From Sphingomonas sp. (GTDB lineage: Bacteria; Pseudomonadota; Alphaproteobacteria; Sphingomonadales; Sphingomonadaceae): DNA of 11,792 nucleotides. Shown one piece after another: positions 1 through 6,721 of the stretch. The stretch's first letter is position 1. Every line of letters begins with the position of its first letter. The notes under the pieces are model-generated. The model searched no databases and was not told the origin of the DNA. It was given only the letters and a program-made list of their open reading frames with translations. Location: positions 1 to 11,792 of the forward strand of contig JAICVC010000056.1 of assembly GCA_025935515.1 (NCBI GenBank). Direction: 5' to 3'. The position numbers and the translations under genes were made by a program.

Positions 1-113
1 AAGTGCCGCAGGTAGGCAAGGCACACGCGGTCGATCCCCGTCGGGAGGCGGCCTTTCCAGCGACGCCAGATGAGCCGCGTCACGTCGAGCAAATAGGGAG
101 CGTCGTCAGTCAC
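1..113 (-). CDS. Probable glycosyltransferase, N-terminal fragment
   Basis: Only the first 37 codons lie in the window; the gene continues beyond position 1. Read from GTG at 111-113 the peptide includes LLDVTRLIWRR and GRLPTGIDRVCLAYLRH. I recognise this block from the N-terminus of alphaproteobacterial group 1-type glycosyltransferases, where it follows a few residues after the start. The frame stays open upstream to about position 177, with a TTG near 167 as an alternative start. GTG at 113 was chosen because it gives the usual short lead into the LDVTRL block, although no clear Shine-Dalgarno sequence precedes it. Family membership rests on remembered N-terminal similarity alone. No catalytic motif is visible, so neither the sugar nor the pathway (polysaccharide or LPS synthesis is typical) can be named. 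The 93 bases between this start and the glutaredoxin stop at 207 hold no gene I can support. Confidence 0.55.
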   Translation of the reverse strand, partial: MTDDAPYLLDVTRLIWRRWKGRLPTGIDRVCLAYLRH

Positions 114-206
114 TAAGGGAAAAATGGCTCGCGAAAGGAAGAGGATTCGCGCCCTTCCCAAGAACTTCAGCAACCGTCAACGCGGTCGCCGGAAGCACGT
201 TCGGCC

Positions 207-461
207 TCAGTCCGGATGCACGCGCTCCAGATAAGCAGCAAGCTCATCGCTGCCCCCGATGCGACGGCCGTCGATGAATGTCTGTGGCGTTGCGGCGACG
301 CCATGCTCGTCCTTGAAGCTGTCGACCTGCTCGCGGCTCGAGAGCAGATGTTCTTCAACCTCGAAGCCGGCATCGTCGAGCATTCGCCGAGCGAGCAGGC
401 CGTAGGGGCATTCGTGGGTCGGCAACTTCATTCGATAGAGAATGGCGGTACGCTTGGGCAT
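207..461 (-). CDS. Glutaredoxin-like protein with CPYG active site
   Basis: An 84-residue thioredoxin-fold protein of glutaredoxin size, probably a cytosolic glutathione-dependent thiol oxidoreductase. The N-terminal beta strand (TAILYRM, 5-11) is followed by the active site C18-P-Y-G21, a helix, the cis-proline motif TPQTFIDG (58-65) and the glutathione-binding motif GGSDEL (69-74). Classical dithiol glutaredoxins have CPYC and classical monothiol ones CGFS. Here the proximal cysteine is kept but the second is glycine, so any chemistry should be monothiol: deglutathionylation or glutathione binding rather than intramolecular disulfide reduction. The ATG at 459-461 is supported by AGGA (469-472) with a 7-base spacer. 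It is divergent from the aminotransferase operon, about 96 bp away. The physiological partner cannot be told from the sequence. Confidence 0.85.
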   Translation of the reverse strand: MPKRTAILYRMKLPTHECPYGLLARRMLDDAGFEVEEHLLSSREQVDSFKDEHGVAATPQTFIDGRRIGGSDELAAYLERVHPD

Positions 462-557
462 TGCATCATCCTACGCGGTTACTCCCCTGCCAATGCCCGA
501 TGCGGAAGAAGGTTGCCGCTCTCGCAGCGCGGCGCGGCTCGCGCTATGCGCGCCGCG

Positions 558-1712
558 ATGAACCCGCTTTACGAGCAGATGCAGACCAGCGTCTTTGAAC
601 GCATGTCGCTTGCCGCCAGCCGGCACGGGGCGGTGAACCTCGGCCAGGGCTTTCCCGATTTCGGCTGGTCGGACGAAATCCTGGAAGCCGCCGCGCAAGC
701 TTTGAAGGATGGGTCGAACCAATATGCGCCGTCGCGCGGGACCATTGCGCTGCGCGAGGCGGTCGCGGCCCATTACAATCGCCAGTTCGGAGAGGATCTG
801 GTTGCGGGCAATGTCTGCGTTACCAGTGGGGCGACGGAAGCGCTGGGCGCGGCCATCCTTGCGACCGTCGAGCCTGGCGACGAAGTCATCATCTTCACGC
901 CCGCCTACGACAGCTATGCGCCAATGATCCGCAGGGCAGGCGGGACACCAGTCGAGGTCGCGCTGCGGCCGCCGAGTTGGGGGATCGAGGCCGATGGCTT
1001 GCAGGCGGCTGTCACCGAGCGGACCCGGGCGATCCTGTTCAACAATCCGCACAACCCTGCGGGCCGGCTGTTCGAGCGCGACGAGCTCGACGCAATCGCG
1101 ACGCTCGCGCGCGATCGCGACCTCATCGTGATCAGCGACGAAGTGTGGGAGCATGTCCTGCTCGACAGGCGGCGCTTCACGCCGATCGCGACCTTGTCGG
1201 GCATGGCGGAGCGGACGATCAAGATCGGGTCGGCGGGCAAGATCTTCTCTCTGACCGGGTGGAAAGTCGGGTGGTTGGTGGCGGCGCCGGAGCTCGCGAA
1301 CCTGGTCGCCCGCGCGCACCAGTTCCTGACCTTCTCGACGGCGCCGAACCTTCAGGCCGCGGTCGCCTTTGGGCTCGACGAAGGGGATTCCTGGCTCCAG
1401 CCGATGCGCGACCGCTTCGAGCGGGCGCGCGACCGCATGGCCGACGGTCTTCGAGCAGCCGGCTATGCCGTGCTGCCCGCGGCCTCGACCTATTTCCTCG
1501 TCGTCGACCTCGCGGCTTCCGGGATCGGTCTCGATGATGAAGCTTTCGCGAGTGCCGCGGTCGAACAAGCGGGAGTCGCGGTCGTTCCGCTGTCGCCGTT
1601 CGCCGAGCGGGAGGCGCCGAGGCATCTCGTGCGGCTATGCTTCGGCAAAAAGGACGAGACGATCGATGCCGGCGTCGCCGCAATGGCCCGGGCAAAGGAG
1701 ATGCTGGCATGA
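558..1712 (+). CDS. Class I/II PLP-dependent aminotransferase
   Basis: A 384-residue fold-type I aminotransferase, the usual length. Visible motifs are NLGQGFPDF (27-35), SGATEA (90-95) for the cofactor phosphate region, NNPHNPAG (162-169) with the ring-contacting asparagine, SDEVWEH (193-199) with the aspartate that pairs with the PLP nitrogen, SAGKIFSLTGWKVGW with the Schiff-base Lys228, and HLVRLCF with the carboxylate-binding Arg359. The position often occupied by tyrosine in SDEVYEH is tryptophan. The family resembles YbdL, kynurenine and aminoadipate aminotransferases, which use 2-oxo acids as amino acceptors; exact specificity cannot be read. The frame is open back to 216, but that would overlap the glutaredoxin gene. 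ATG 558 gives the family-typical MNPLYEQM start, and ATG 546 is an in-frame alternative; neither has a good Shine-Dalgarno sequence. It overlaps the next gene by ATGA, so the two are coupled. A joint role with the ALDH7 enzyme, for example on aminoadipate, is inference. Confidence 0.9.
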   Translation: MNPLYEQMQTSVFERMSLAASRHGAVNLGQGFPDFGWSDEILEAAAQALKDGSNQYAPSRGTIALREAVAAHYNRQFGEDLVAGNVCVTSGATEALGAAILATVEPGDEVIIFTPAYDSYAPMIRRAGGTPVEVALRPPSWGIEADGLQAAVTERTRAILFNNPHNPAGRLFERDELDAIATLARDRDLIVISDEVWEHVLLDRRRFTPIATLSGMAERTIKIGSAGKIFSLTGWKVGWLVAAPELANLVARAHQFLTFSTAPNLQAAVAFGLDEGDSWLQPMRDRFERARDRMADGLRAAGYAVLPAASTYFLVVDLAASGIGLDDEAFASAAVEQAGVAVVPLSPFAEREAPRHLVRLCFGKKDETIDAGVAAMARAKEMLA

Positions 1713-3172
1713 GCCCCGCGGACGAAACAGCTGAGCTGCTGCGTCACTTCGGAATCGAGAGCTCGGGCGAACTGGCCAGCCGGTCGCCCATCGATGGCGC
1801 CGAGGTTGGCCGGGTTGTGATCGGCGAACCACGCAATGCGGCGGCCAACGCCGAACGGGCTTTCCTGGAATGGCGAACAGTCCCGTCGCCGAGACGTGGG
1901 GAGCTGGTCCGCCTGCTCGGCGAGGAACTGCGCCAGGCAAAGTCGGACCTCGCCACACTGATCACGCTCGAAGCCGGCAAGATCGTCCAGGAAAGCTTCG
2001 GCGAAGTGCAGGAGATGATCGACATCTGCGACTTCGCGGTCGGCCTGTCGCGCCAGCTCTACGGGCTGACGATCGCGAGCGAGCGGCCAAGCCACCGAAT
2101 GATGGAGCAATGGCACCCCCTCGGGCCGGTGCTGGTGATCAGCGCGTTCAATTTTCCAGTCGCGGTCTGGGCGTGGAACGCTGCGCTGGCGCTGGTGTGC
2201 GGTAACCCGGTCATCTGGAAGCCGAGCGAGAAGACGCCGCTTTGCGCCGAAGCAGTGATGGAGCTTGTCCGCCGCGCCCTCGAGCGCTTCGGTGACGCAC
2301 CCGATGGGCTGGTCCAACTGGTGCAGGGCGAGCGCGACATCGGGGAAGCGCTGGTCGATGATCGCCGGATCGCGCTGGTCTCGGCGACCGGCTCGACGGC
2401 GATGGGCCGCGCGGTGGGTCCACGGGTCGCACAGCGCTTCGGCCGCGTTCTGCTCGAGCTCGGCGGCAACAATGCGATGATCGTGTGCCCTTCGGGCGAC
2501 CTCGAGCTGGCCGCTCGCGCGATCCTGTTCTCCGCGGCGGGGACGGCGGGACAGCGCTGCACCACCTTGCGCCGCCTGATTGTCCACGAAAGCGTCGCCG
2601 ATCGACTTATCGACCGTGTTCGGAGCTTATTCGATGCGGTGAAAATCGGCGATCCCCGCGAGGGCAGCACGTTGATCGGGCCGCTGATCGACGAGGCGGC
2701 GTTCAACGCCATGCGGGAGGTGCTGGGCGAGAAGATCGAGCGTGTCGATGCAGTCCCCGGTGGATTTTACGTGCGGCCCGCGCTGGTCGAGGCTCTCGCG
2801 CAGCAAGGCACGGTCCTCAAGGAGACGTTCGCGCCGATCCTTTACGTGCTCCGCTGCCGCGAATTCGACGAGGCCATCGCGCTCAACAATTCGGTGCCGC
2901 AAGGATTGTCGTCGTCAATCTTCACCAACGACCTTCGCGAGGCGGAGCGGTTCATGTCGGCCGCGGGTTCCGACTGCGGTATCGCCAACGTCAACATCGG
3001 GCCATCCGGCGCGGAAATCGGCGGTGCGTTCGGCGGCGAGAAGGAAACTGGCGGCGGGCGCGAGAGCGGATCGGACAGCTGGCGCGCCTACATGCGGCGG
3101 CAGACCAACACCATCAATTACGGATCAGATCTGCCACTCGCCCAGGGCATCCGCTTCGACGTCGCCCCATAG
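1709..3172 (+). CDS. ALDH7-family semialdehyde dehydrogenase
   Basis: A 487-residue NAD(P)-dependent aldehyde dehydrogenase most like the ALDH7 (antiquitin) group, which oxidises alpha-aminoadipic semialdehyde / piperideine-6-carboxylate. Key residues are visible: Asn148 in SAFNFP, the cofactor lysine in KPSEKTP (171-177), GSTAMG (228-233), catalytic Glu250 in LELGGNN, nucleophile Cys284 in GQRCTT, and Glu372 in KETFAPI. The ALDH7-like GQRCTTLRR block and the C-terminal ETGGGRESGSDSW and TNTINY motifs support the subfamily. The stretch before GGFYVRPALV (about 336-350) looks roughly ten residues shorter than in typical members. ATG 1709 overlaps the aminotransferase stop. The frame is open upstream to 1637 but without reason to start there. 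Its 3' end overlaps the convergent EAL gene by 48 bp. The enzyme is cytosolic; the lysine-pathway substrate is an inference from family and neighbour. Confidence 0.88.
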   Translation: MSPADETAELLRHFGIESSGELASRSPIDGAEVGRVVIGEPRNAAANAERAFLEWRTVPSPRRGELVRLLGEELRQAKSDLATLITLEAGKIVQESFGEVQEMIDICDFAVGLSRQLYGLTIASERPSHRMMEQWHPLGPVLVISAFNFPVAVWAWNAALALVCGNPVIWKPSEKTPLCAEAVMELVRRALERFGDAPDGLVQLVQGERDIGEALVDDRRIALVSATGSTAMGRAVGPRVAQRFGRVLLELGGNNAMIVCPSGDLELAARAILFSAAGTAGQRCTTLRRLIVHESVADRLIDRVRSLFDAVKIGDPREGSTLIGPLIDEAAFNAMREVLGEKIERVDAVPGGFYVRPALVEALAQQGTVLKETFAPILYVLRCREFDEAIALNNSVPQGLSSSIFTNDLREAERFMSAAGSDCGIANVNIGPSGAEIGGAFGGEKETGGGRESGSDSWRAYMRRQTNTINYGSDLPLAQGIRFDVAP

Positions 3173-3985
3173 CGCCAGCTTCTCCTCGGCGATCATTGCC
3201 GGCCAGGCGCGGCGGAACTTGCAGATCCAGTCCTTGAGCGCGCTCGGTTCGAGCGGCGCCGACACCAGATAACCCTGCACGCAGTCGCAGCCCAGCTCAC
3301 GGACCACGCGCAACTGGTCGATCGTCTCGACCCCCTCGGCGGTTGCGGTGAGCCCCAACCCATGGGCGAGTTCAGTCACCGCCCCGATGATCAGCCGCGA
3401 ATCCCGCGAGTAGGCGACATCGGCAACGAAGGCCTGGTCGATCTTGACCTCGGTGAACGGCAATTGGCGAAGCTGCATCAGCGAGGAATACCCCGTGCCG
3501 AAATCGTCGATCGCTAGGCCGATGCCCTTGATCCGGAACCGGGTGAGGGCGTCGATCAATTTGACCAGCGGCTGGGTCGCACCCTCGGTCAGCTCGAGCA
3601 CCAGCCGGTCGGTCGGAACGCCGAGGGCGCGGCACATGCGCTCGACCAGGTCCGGAAAATCGAGGTGCTGGACGCTCAGCGCCGAAATGTTGAAGGCGAT
3701 GCAGGCATCGAGGCCCTGGTCGCGCCAGTCGAGCCATTGTTTGAGGATGGTGCGCAGGCCCCATTGCGTCAGCTCGTGGATGAGGCCGTGCTCTTCGGCC
3801 AAGGGCACGAATTGCGATGGCTTCACGGGGCCGAGCTCCGGATCTTCCCAGCGCACCAGCGCTTCGACCTGGCGCAGCCCGCCGTCACGCAGCGAGACCT
3901 TGGGCTGGTAGACCATGCGCAGACGCTGGGCGTCGAGCGCCCGCTGAAGGCCGTTGATCAGCTCGAGCTCGGCCTGCGGGCTCAT
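3125..3985 (-). CDS. EAL-domain cyclic-di-GMP phosphodiesterase
   Basis: A 286-residue protein made almost entirely of one EAL domain (about 8-250), which hydrolyses c-di-GMP to pGpG and so favours motility over attachment. The signature catalytic residues are present: E41-A-L-V-R45, Asn99 in FNIS, Glu131 in ELTE, Asp160-Asp161 in IDDFGTGYSSL, Lys181 in VKIDQ, Glu218 in AEGVE and Gln237 in VQGYL. It is therefore predicted to be active. There is no sensor, GGDEF or membrane segment. Input probably comes from the receiver protein encoded just upstream, whose TGA overlaps this ATG by 4 bases (3982-3985). The tail after 250 is a short helical region ending in LGEWQI. The last 48 bp overlap the convergent dehydrogenase gene. 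Confidence is high for the domain and moderate for the partnership. Confidence 0.93.
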   Translation of the reverse strand: MSPQAELELINGLQRALDAQRLRMVYQPKVSLRDGGLRQVEALVRWEDPELGPVKPSQFVPLAEEHGLIHELTQWGLRTILKQWLDWRDQGLDACIAFNISALSVQHLDFPDLVERMCRALGVPTDRLVLELTEGATQPLVKLIDALTRFRIKGIGLAIDDFGTGYSSLMQLRQLPFTEVKIDQAFVADVAYSRDSRLIIGAVTELAHGLGLTATAEGVETIDQLRVVRELGCDCVQGYLVSAPLEPSALKDWICKFRRAWPAMIAEEKLALWGDVEADALGEWQI

Positions 3986-4371
3986 TGCACTAGGGTCGCC
4001 TTGAGCTTGTTCAGAAGGTCTTCCAGCTGTTCGAAGCGGACCGGCTTCTCCACCGGGCCGACCATGTTGAGTCCCAGCACCTCGCCGAGGCGAAAGGCGG
4101 ATTCGAGGACGCGGCGGTCGAACCCGCTGACGATCAGGACCGGCCCGCGATACTCCTGATCGGCGAGGAAGCGCGTAAGCTCGACCCCGTCCATGCCGGG
4201 CATCCCGAGGTCGAGCGCGACCATCTCCGGCCGGTTAGCGATGAAGGCTTGCTGGAATTCGTCGTCGCGGGCGGTGACGATGGGGTCGAACCCGCTGGCC
4301 GTAGCCGCGTTCGCGAGGAATTCGGCCAGGGCGGGCTCATCGTCGATCAGCAGCAGGCGAGGCTGCGGCAT
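3982..4371 (-). CDS. Single-domain response regulator (CheY-like receiver)
   Basis: A 129-residue stand-alone receiver domain. The acidic pocket is D10-D11-E12 after LLLI, the phosphorylation site is Asp54 in ALDLGMPGMDG, the switch residue is Ser82 in LIVSGF, and the conserved lysine is Lys109 in VEKPV. There is no output domain. The next gene, overlapping by ATGA, encodes an EAL phosphodiesterase, so the pair looks like a split version of receiver-EAL fusion proteins, and phosphorylation could control c-di-GMP breakdown (inference). No histidine kinase lies in the window. The ATG at 4369-4371 was chosen because MPQPRLLLIDDEP begins at the first receiver strand and an AGGGGAGA Shine-Dalgarno-like stretch lies about 10 bases upstream. 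A TTG at 4422 would add 17 residues. Confidence 0.9.
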   Translation of the reverse strand: MPQPRLLLIDDEPALAEFLANAATASGFDPIVTARDDEFQQAFIANRPEMVALDLGMPGMDGVELTRFLADQEYRGPVLIVSGFDRRVLESAFRLGEVLGLNMVGPVEKPVRFEQLEDLLNKLKATLVQ

Positions 4372-4428
4372 GAACTCATTTCTCCCCTGATGGGGCGTAG
4401 GCAGCAACAACGCGCGAGACAAGCTTTC

Positions 4429-4443
4429 TCAACGCCTTTTTAA
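4429..4443 (-). promoter_or_regulatory. Possible CtrA-like box between divergent c-di-GMP genes
   Basis: On the minus strand the sequence reads TTAA-N7-TTGA, one mismatch from the TTAA-N7-TTAA consensus of the alphaproteobacterial cell-cycle and motility regulator CtrA. It sits between the receiver-EAL operon and the PilZ gene, where one site could affect both. A degenerate eight-base match can occur by chance, so this is only a candidate. Confidence 0.2.
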
Positions 4444-4488
4444 CCGCGTTCCCGATAAAGTCCCAATTTGGCGCGGATTGCGCGCCTT

Positions 4489-4493
4489 GGAGG
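4489..4493 (+). promoter_or_regulatory. Ribosome binding site that sets the PilZ gene start
   Basis: GGAGG, 11 bases before ATG 4505. It would fall inside the coding frame if translation began at the upstream TTG at 4478, so it favours 4505 as the true start. Confidence 0.55.
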
Positions 4494-4504
4494 CTGGATT
4501 CGAA

Positions 4505-5212
4505 ATGTTCGCTGACCTCATCCGCAGGAAGTTTTCGGCCCAGCCCTTCAGCAGCAGCGATGCCGCGTTCGAGTCGACCACCGTGTCGCTGTCGACGGCG
4601 GTGCCGCGACCGGCGGAGGGCCGGTTTGACGAGCGCCTTTCACCGATGCTTCGCGTCGGCAAGCTCACCGACGGCAAGGGCAACGACCAGCTGGTCAAGG
4701 TCAAGAACCTGTCCGCCGGTGGAGTCATGGTGATCGTCAGCCGGGCGCCCGTCGTCGCCGAGCAGGTCAATCTGGAGCTGTCCTCGCAGCGGATCCCGGG
4801 ATCGGTGATCTGGACCCGCGACGACATGGCCGGAATCAAGTTCGACCAGGATGTCGATCTCGGTGAGCTGCTGGCCGGGCGCAAGCCGCGTCACGGCTTT
4901 CGGCCGCGGCCGCCGCGGCTGCAGATTCCGTGCAAGGCATCGGTCCGGGTCGGCAAGACCTATTACACGGTCGACGTCCACGACATTTCGCTCGGCGGGA
5001 TCAAGGTTCAGCCGATCGAGGAATATTGCGTCGGCAAGAAGGTCGTCGTGGTGGTCGAAAGCCTGAAACCGGTGAAGGGCGAAGTGCGCTGGTACAGTGA
5101 TCGGAAGGCCGGCATCGTCTTCGACAAGCCGCTCGACTTCGACGAGCTAGCGGAATGGGTCGGCAAGCGGCTCGAGCTGGCCAGCCTGAAGGCATCTTAC
5201 AAAGGCGAATGA
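4505..5212 (+). CDS. Tandem PilZ-domain protein (candidate c-di-GMP receptor)
   Basis: A 235-residue soluble protein with two PilZ-like beta-barrel domains, at about 40-120 and 130-215. The first has R40-xxx-R44, then KNLSAGG (67-73), then IPGSVIWTRDDMAGIKF. The second has HDISLGG (159-165), then VKGEVRWYSDRKAGIVF. PilZ proteins bind c-di-GMP through RxxxR and D/NxSxxG and pass the signal to partners such as flagellar or polysaccharide machinery. Both domains keep the second motif. The arginine motif of the second is irregular (RPRPPR, 133-138; alternatively R129/R133), so it may bind ligand weakly or serve as a scaffold. It is divergent from the receiver-EAL operon, which fits a local c-di-GMP circuit (inference). 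The start at 4505 is backed by GGAGG. Its TGA overlaps in-frame ATGs that could serve as coupled starts of msrA. Confidence 0.85.
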   Translation: MFADLIRRKFSAQPFSSSDAAFESTTVSLSTAVPRPAEGRFDERLSPMLRVGKLTDGKGNDQLVKVKNLSAGGVMVIVSRAPVVAEQVNLELSSQRIPGSVIWTRDDMAGIKFDQDVDLGELLAGRKPRHGFRPRPPRLQIPCKASVRVGKTYYTVDVHDISLGGIKVQPIEEYCVGKKVVVVVESLKPVKGEVRWYSDRKAGIVFDKPLDFDELAEWVGKRLELASLKASYKGE

Positions 5213-5226
5213 TGGCCCCTATTTCG

Positions 5227-5247
5227 GCTCCTGCAATCAGCAGGAGC
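5227..5247 (+). promoter_or_regulatory. Hairpin sequestering the msrA ribosome binding site
   Basis: GCTCCTGC (5227-5234) and GCAGGAGC (5240-5247) form a perfect 8-bp stem, six of the pairs G-C, with a 5-base loop AATCA. The 3' arm contains AGGAG (5242-5246), the only good Shine-Dalgarno sequence for the start at 5254, with a 7-base spacer. No run of T follows, so a terminator is unlikely. In the folded state the site would be masked. Ribosomes starting at the ATGs overlapping the PilZ stop (5209, 5212) would open it. The structure is seen directly; the regulatory role is inferred. Confidence 0.45.
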
Positions 5248-5253
5248 GGAAGA

Positions 5254-5802
5254 ATGGCCGAACAAGTCGCAGTCCTCGCCGGCGGGTGCTTCTGGTGCAC
5301 CGAGGCGGTCTTCCTCGACGTCATCGGGGTGAAGTCGGTGGAAAGCGGCTATACCGGCGGCACCGTCGCCAATCCCACCTACAAGCAAGTTTGCGGCGGC
5401 GACACCGGCCATGCCGAGGCGATCCGCATCGCCTTCGATCCCGAGCAGCTGAGCTACGACGATCTGCTCGATATCTTCTTCGCAACGCACGACCCGACCC
5501 AGCTCAACCGCCAGGGCAACGACGTCGGCACGCAGTACCGTTCGGCGATCTTCCCGCAGGATGCGGAGCAGGAGCGCAAGGCGCGCGAGGCGATCGAGCG
5601 CAACAACGCGGGCCATGACGGCCGGATCGTCACGACCATTGAGCCCAAGGGCGAGTGGTATCCGGCCGAGGATTACCACCAGGACTATTGGGCGGGCGAG
5701 GGACAGCGCAACCCCTATTGCATCGCATCGATCCCGCCCAAGCTTCAGAAGCTCAGGAAGAGCTTCCAGGCGCGAGCCAAGAGCGCCGCGGCGACCGCCT
5801 AG
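5254..5802 (+). CDS. msrA: Peptide-methionine (S)-S-oxide reductase MsrA
   Basis: A 182-residue MsrA, which repairs the S epimer of oxidised methionine in proteins using thioredoxin. The active site GGCFWCTEAVF gives nucleophile Cys12 with Phe13-Trp14. The family blocks SGYTGG (31-36), VCGGDTGHAE (46-55), NDVGTQYRS (89-97) and AEDYHQDY (138-145) are present. Cys156 in NPYCIASI is the likely resolving cysteine. There is no signal peptide, so it is cytosolic. ATG 5254 is chosen for its AGGAG and because the protein then starts a few residues before the first conserved strand. In-frame ATGs at 5209 and 5212 overlap the PilZ stop and would add 15 or 14 residues. Its stop shares a CTAG with the convergent Sua5-type gene. 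Function is confident; the exact start is not. Confidence 0.95.
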   Translation: MAEQVAVLAGGCFWCTEAVFLDVIGVKSVESGYTGGTVANPTYKQVCGGDTGHAEAIRIAFDPEQLSYDDLLDIFFATHDPTQLNRQGNDVGTQYRSAIFPQDAEQERKAREAIERNNAGHDGRIVTTIEPKGEWYPAEDYHQDYWAGEGQRNPYCIASIPPKLQKLRKSFQARAKSAAATA

Positions 5803-6704
5803 GCTGCCGCTCGCCGGAGCCGGTCGTTGATCGCGATTCCGAGCCCCTGATCGGGCACCGGGGCGACGGCGATGCGCGGCTTTGCCGAGGCGTCGGCGGC
5901 GTGCAGCAGGTCGAACAGCCGGGCGGCAGCTTCGACCAGATCGCCCGACGGGCTGAGACTGACATCGCCGGCAACCGCGCCGAAGCCAATCAGGAATTCA
6001 CCGGCCTCAGCGTCTGAGGCGCCGAGCCGTACGGGTTTCGACGGCGCATAATGGCTGGGGAGCTGGCCGGGCGACTCGATCCTGGCGCCTGATGCGCGTT
6101 GGGCCGCGACTTCGATCGGGCCGGGGCGGAGCAGCCGCAGCGCGCCGTTGTCCGCAGCGACGATGGTCGATTCCAGGCCGCGCTCGGTCGCTCCGCCATC
6201 GATGATCAGCGGTATCCGGCCGCCGAGCGTCTTCAGCACATGCTCGGCCCGCGTCGGGCTGATCGATCCGCTGGCATTGGCCGAAGGCGCCGCGAGCGGA
6301 CGCCGGACCGCGCGCAGCAGCGCCTGCATCGCCGGATGCGAAGGCGCGCGCAGCCCGATCGTCGGCAGCCCCGCAGCGACGATCGAGGCAATCCCAGCCT
6401 CCGGGCGGAGCGGGACGACGAGCGTCAGCGGTCCCGGCCAATATCGCTCGCCGAGTTCGCTCGCCTGGTCATCGAACGTCCCAATGCGTTCGGCCGATTT
6501 GAGGTCGGGAACATGCACGATCAGCGGGTTGAAGCCCGGTCTTCCCTTGGCTTGGTAGATGCGGGCCACGGCGTCGGGATTGGTGGCGTCCGCTGCCAGG
6601 CCGTAGACCGTCTCGGTCGGCACCGCCACCGGCTCGCCGGCAAGAATCAGCCGCGCGGCCTCGGCGATGGCTTCGTCGCTGTAGGCAAGAACCCGCGTTT
6701 CCAT
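5799..6704 (-). CDS. tsaC: L-threonylcarbamoyladenylate synthase, Sua5 type
   Basis: A 301-residue protein making threonylcarbamoyl-AMP from threonine, bicarbonate and ATP, the first step of the t6A37 modification of ANN-decoding tRNAs. The YrdC-like catalytic domain (about 8-200) shows PTETVYGLAADA (29-40), KGRPGFNPL (53-61), GPLTLV (91-96), APSANASGSISPT (139-151), ESTIV (178-182) and RPGP (193-196). A linker with HYAP (218-221) leads to a smaller C-terminal Sua5 domain (about 225-301), so this is the long Sua5/YwlC (TsaC2) form rather than short TsaC. The C-terminal domain looks compact for the class. ATG 6704 puts METRVLAYSD directly before the first helix; the frame is open to 6818 but that runs into the GntR gene. 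It lies 38 bp downstream of gntR and may be cotranscribed. Its stop shares CTAG with msrA. Confidence 0.93.
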   Translation of the reverse strand: METRVLAYSDEAIAEAARLILAGEPVAVPTETVYGLAADATNPDAVARIYQAKGRPGFNPLIVHVPDLKSAERIGTFDDQASELGERYWPGPLTLVVPLRPEAGIASIVAAGLPTIGLRAPSHPAMQALLRAVRRPLAAPSANASGSISPTRAEHVLKTLGGRIPLIIDGGATERGLESTIVAADNGALRLLRPGPIEVAAQRASGARIESPGQLPSHYAPSKPVRLGASDAEAGEFLIGFGAVAGDVSLSPSGDLVEAAARLFDLLHAADASAKPRIAVAPVPDQGLGIAINDRLRRAAA

Positions 6705-6721
6705 GGTGCGCGGGTTAGGGG

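Noticed and set aside
216..545. N-terminal extension of the aminotransferase frame by 110-114 residues
   Set aside because: It lies antisense over the glutaredoxin gene, has no family similarity, and the family start MNPLYEQM is at 558.
471..1625. Long minus-strand open frame (384 codons) across the aminotransferase
   Set aside because: Arginine- and proline-rich shadow of the real gene in high-GC DNA, with no recognisable domain.
4451..4458. CCCGATAA resembling a flagellar sigma-28 -10 element before the PilZ gene
   Set aside because: No TAAA-like -35 at the proper distance upstream.
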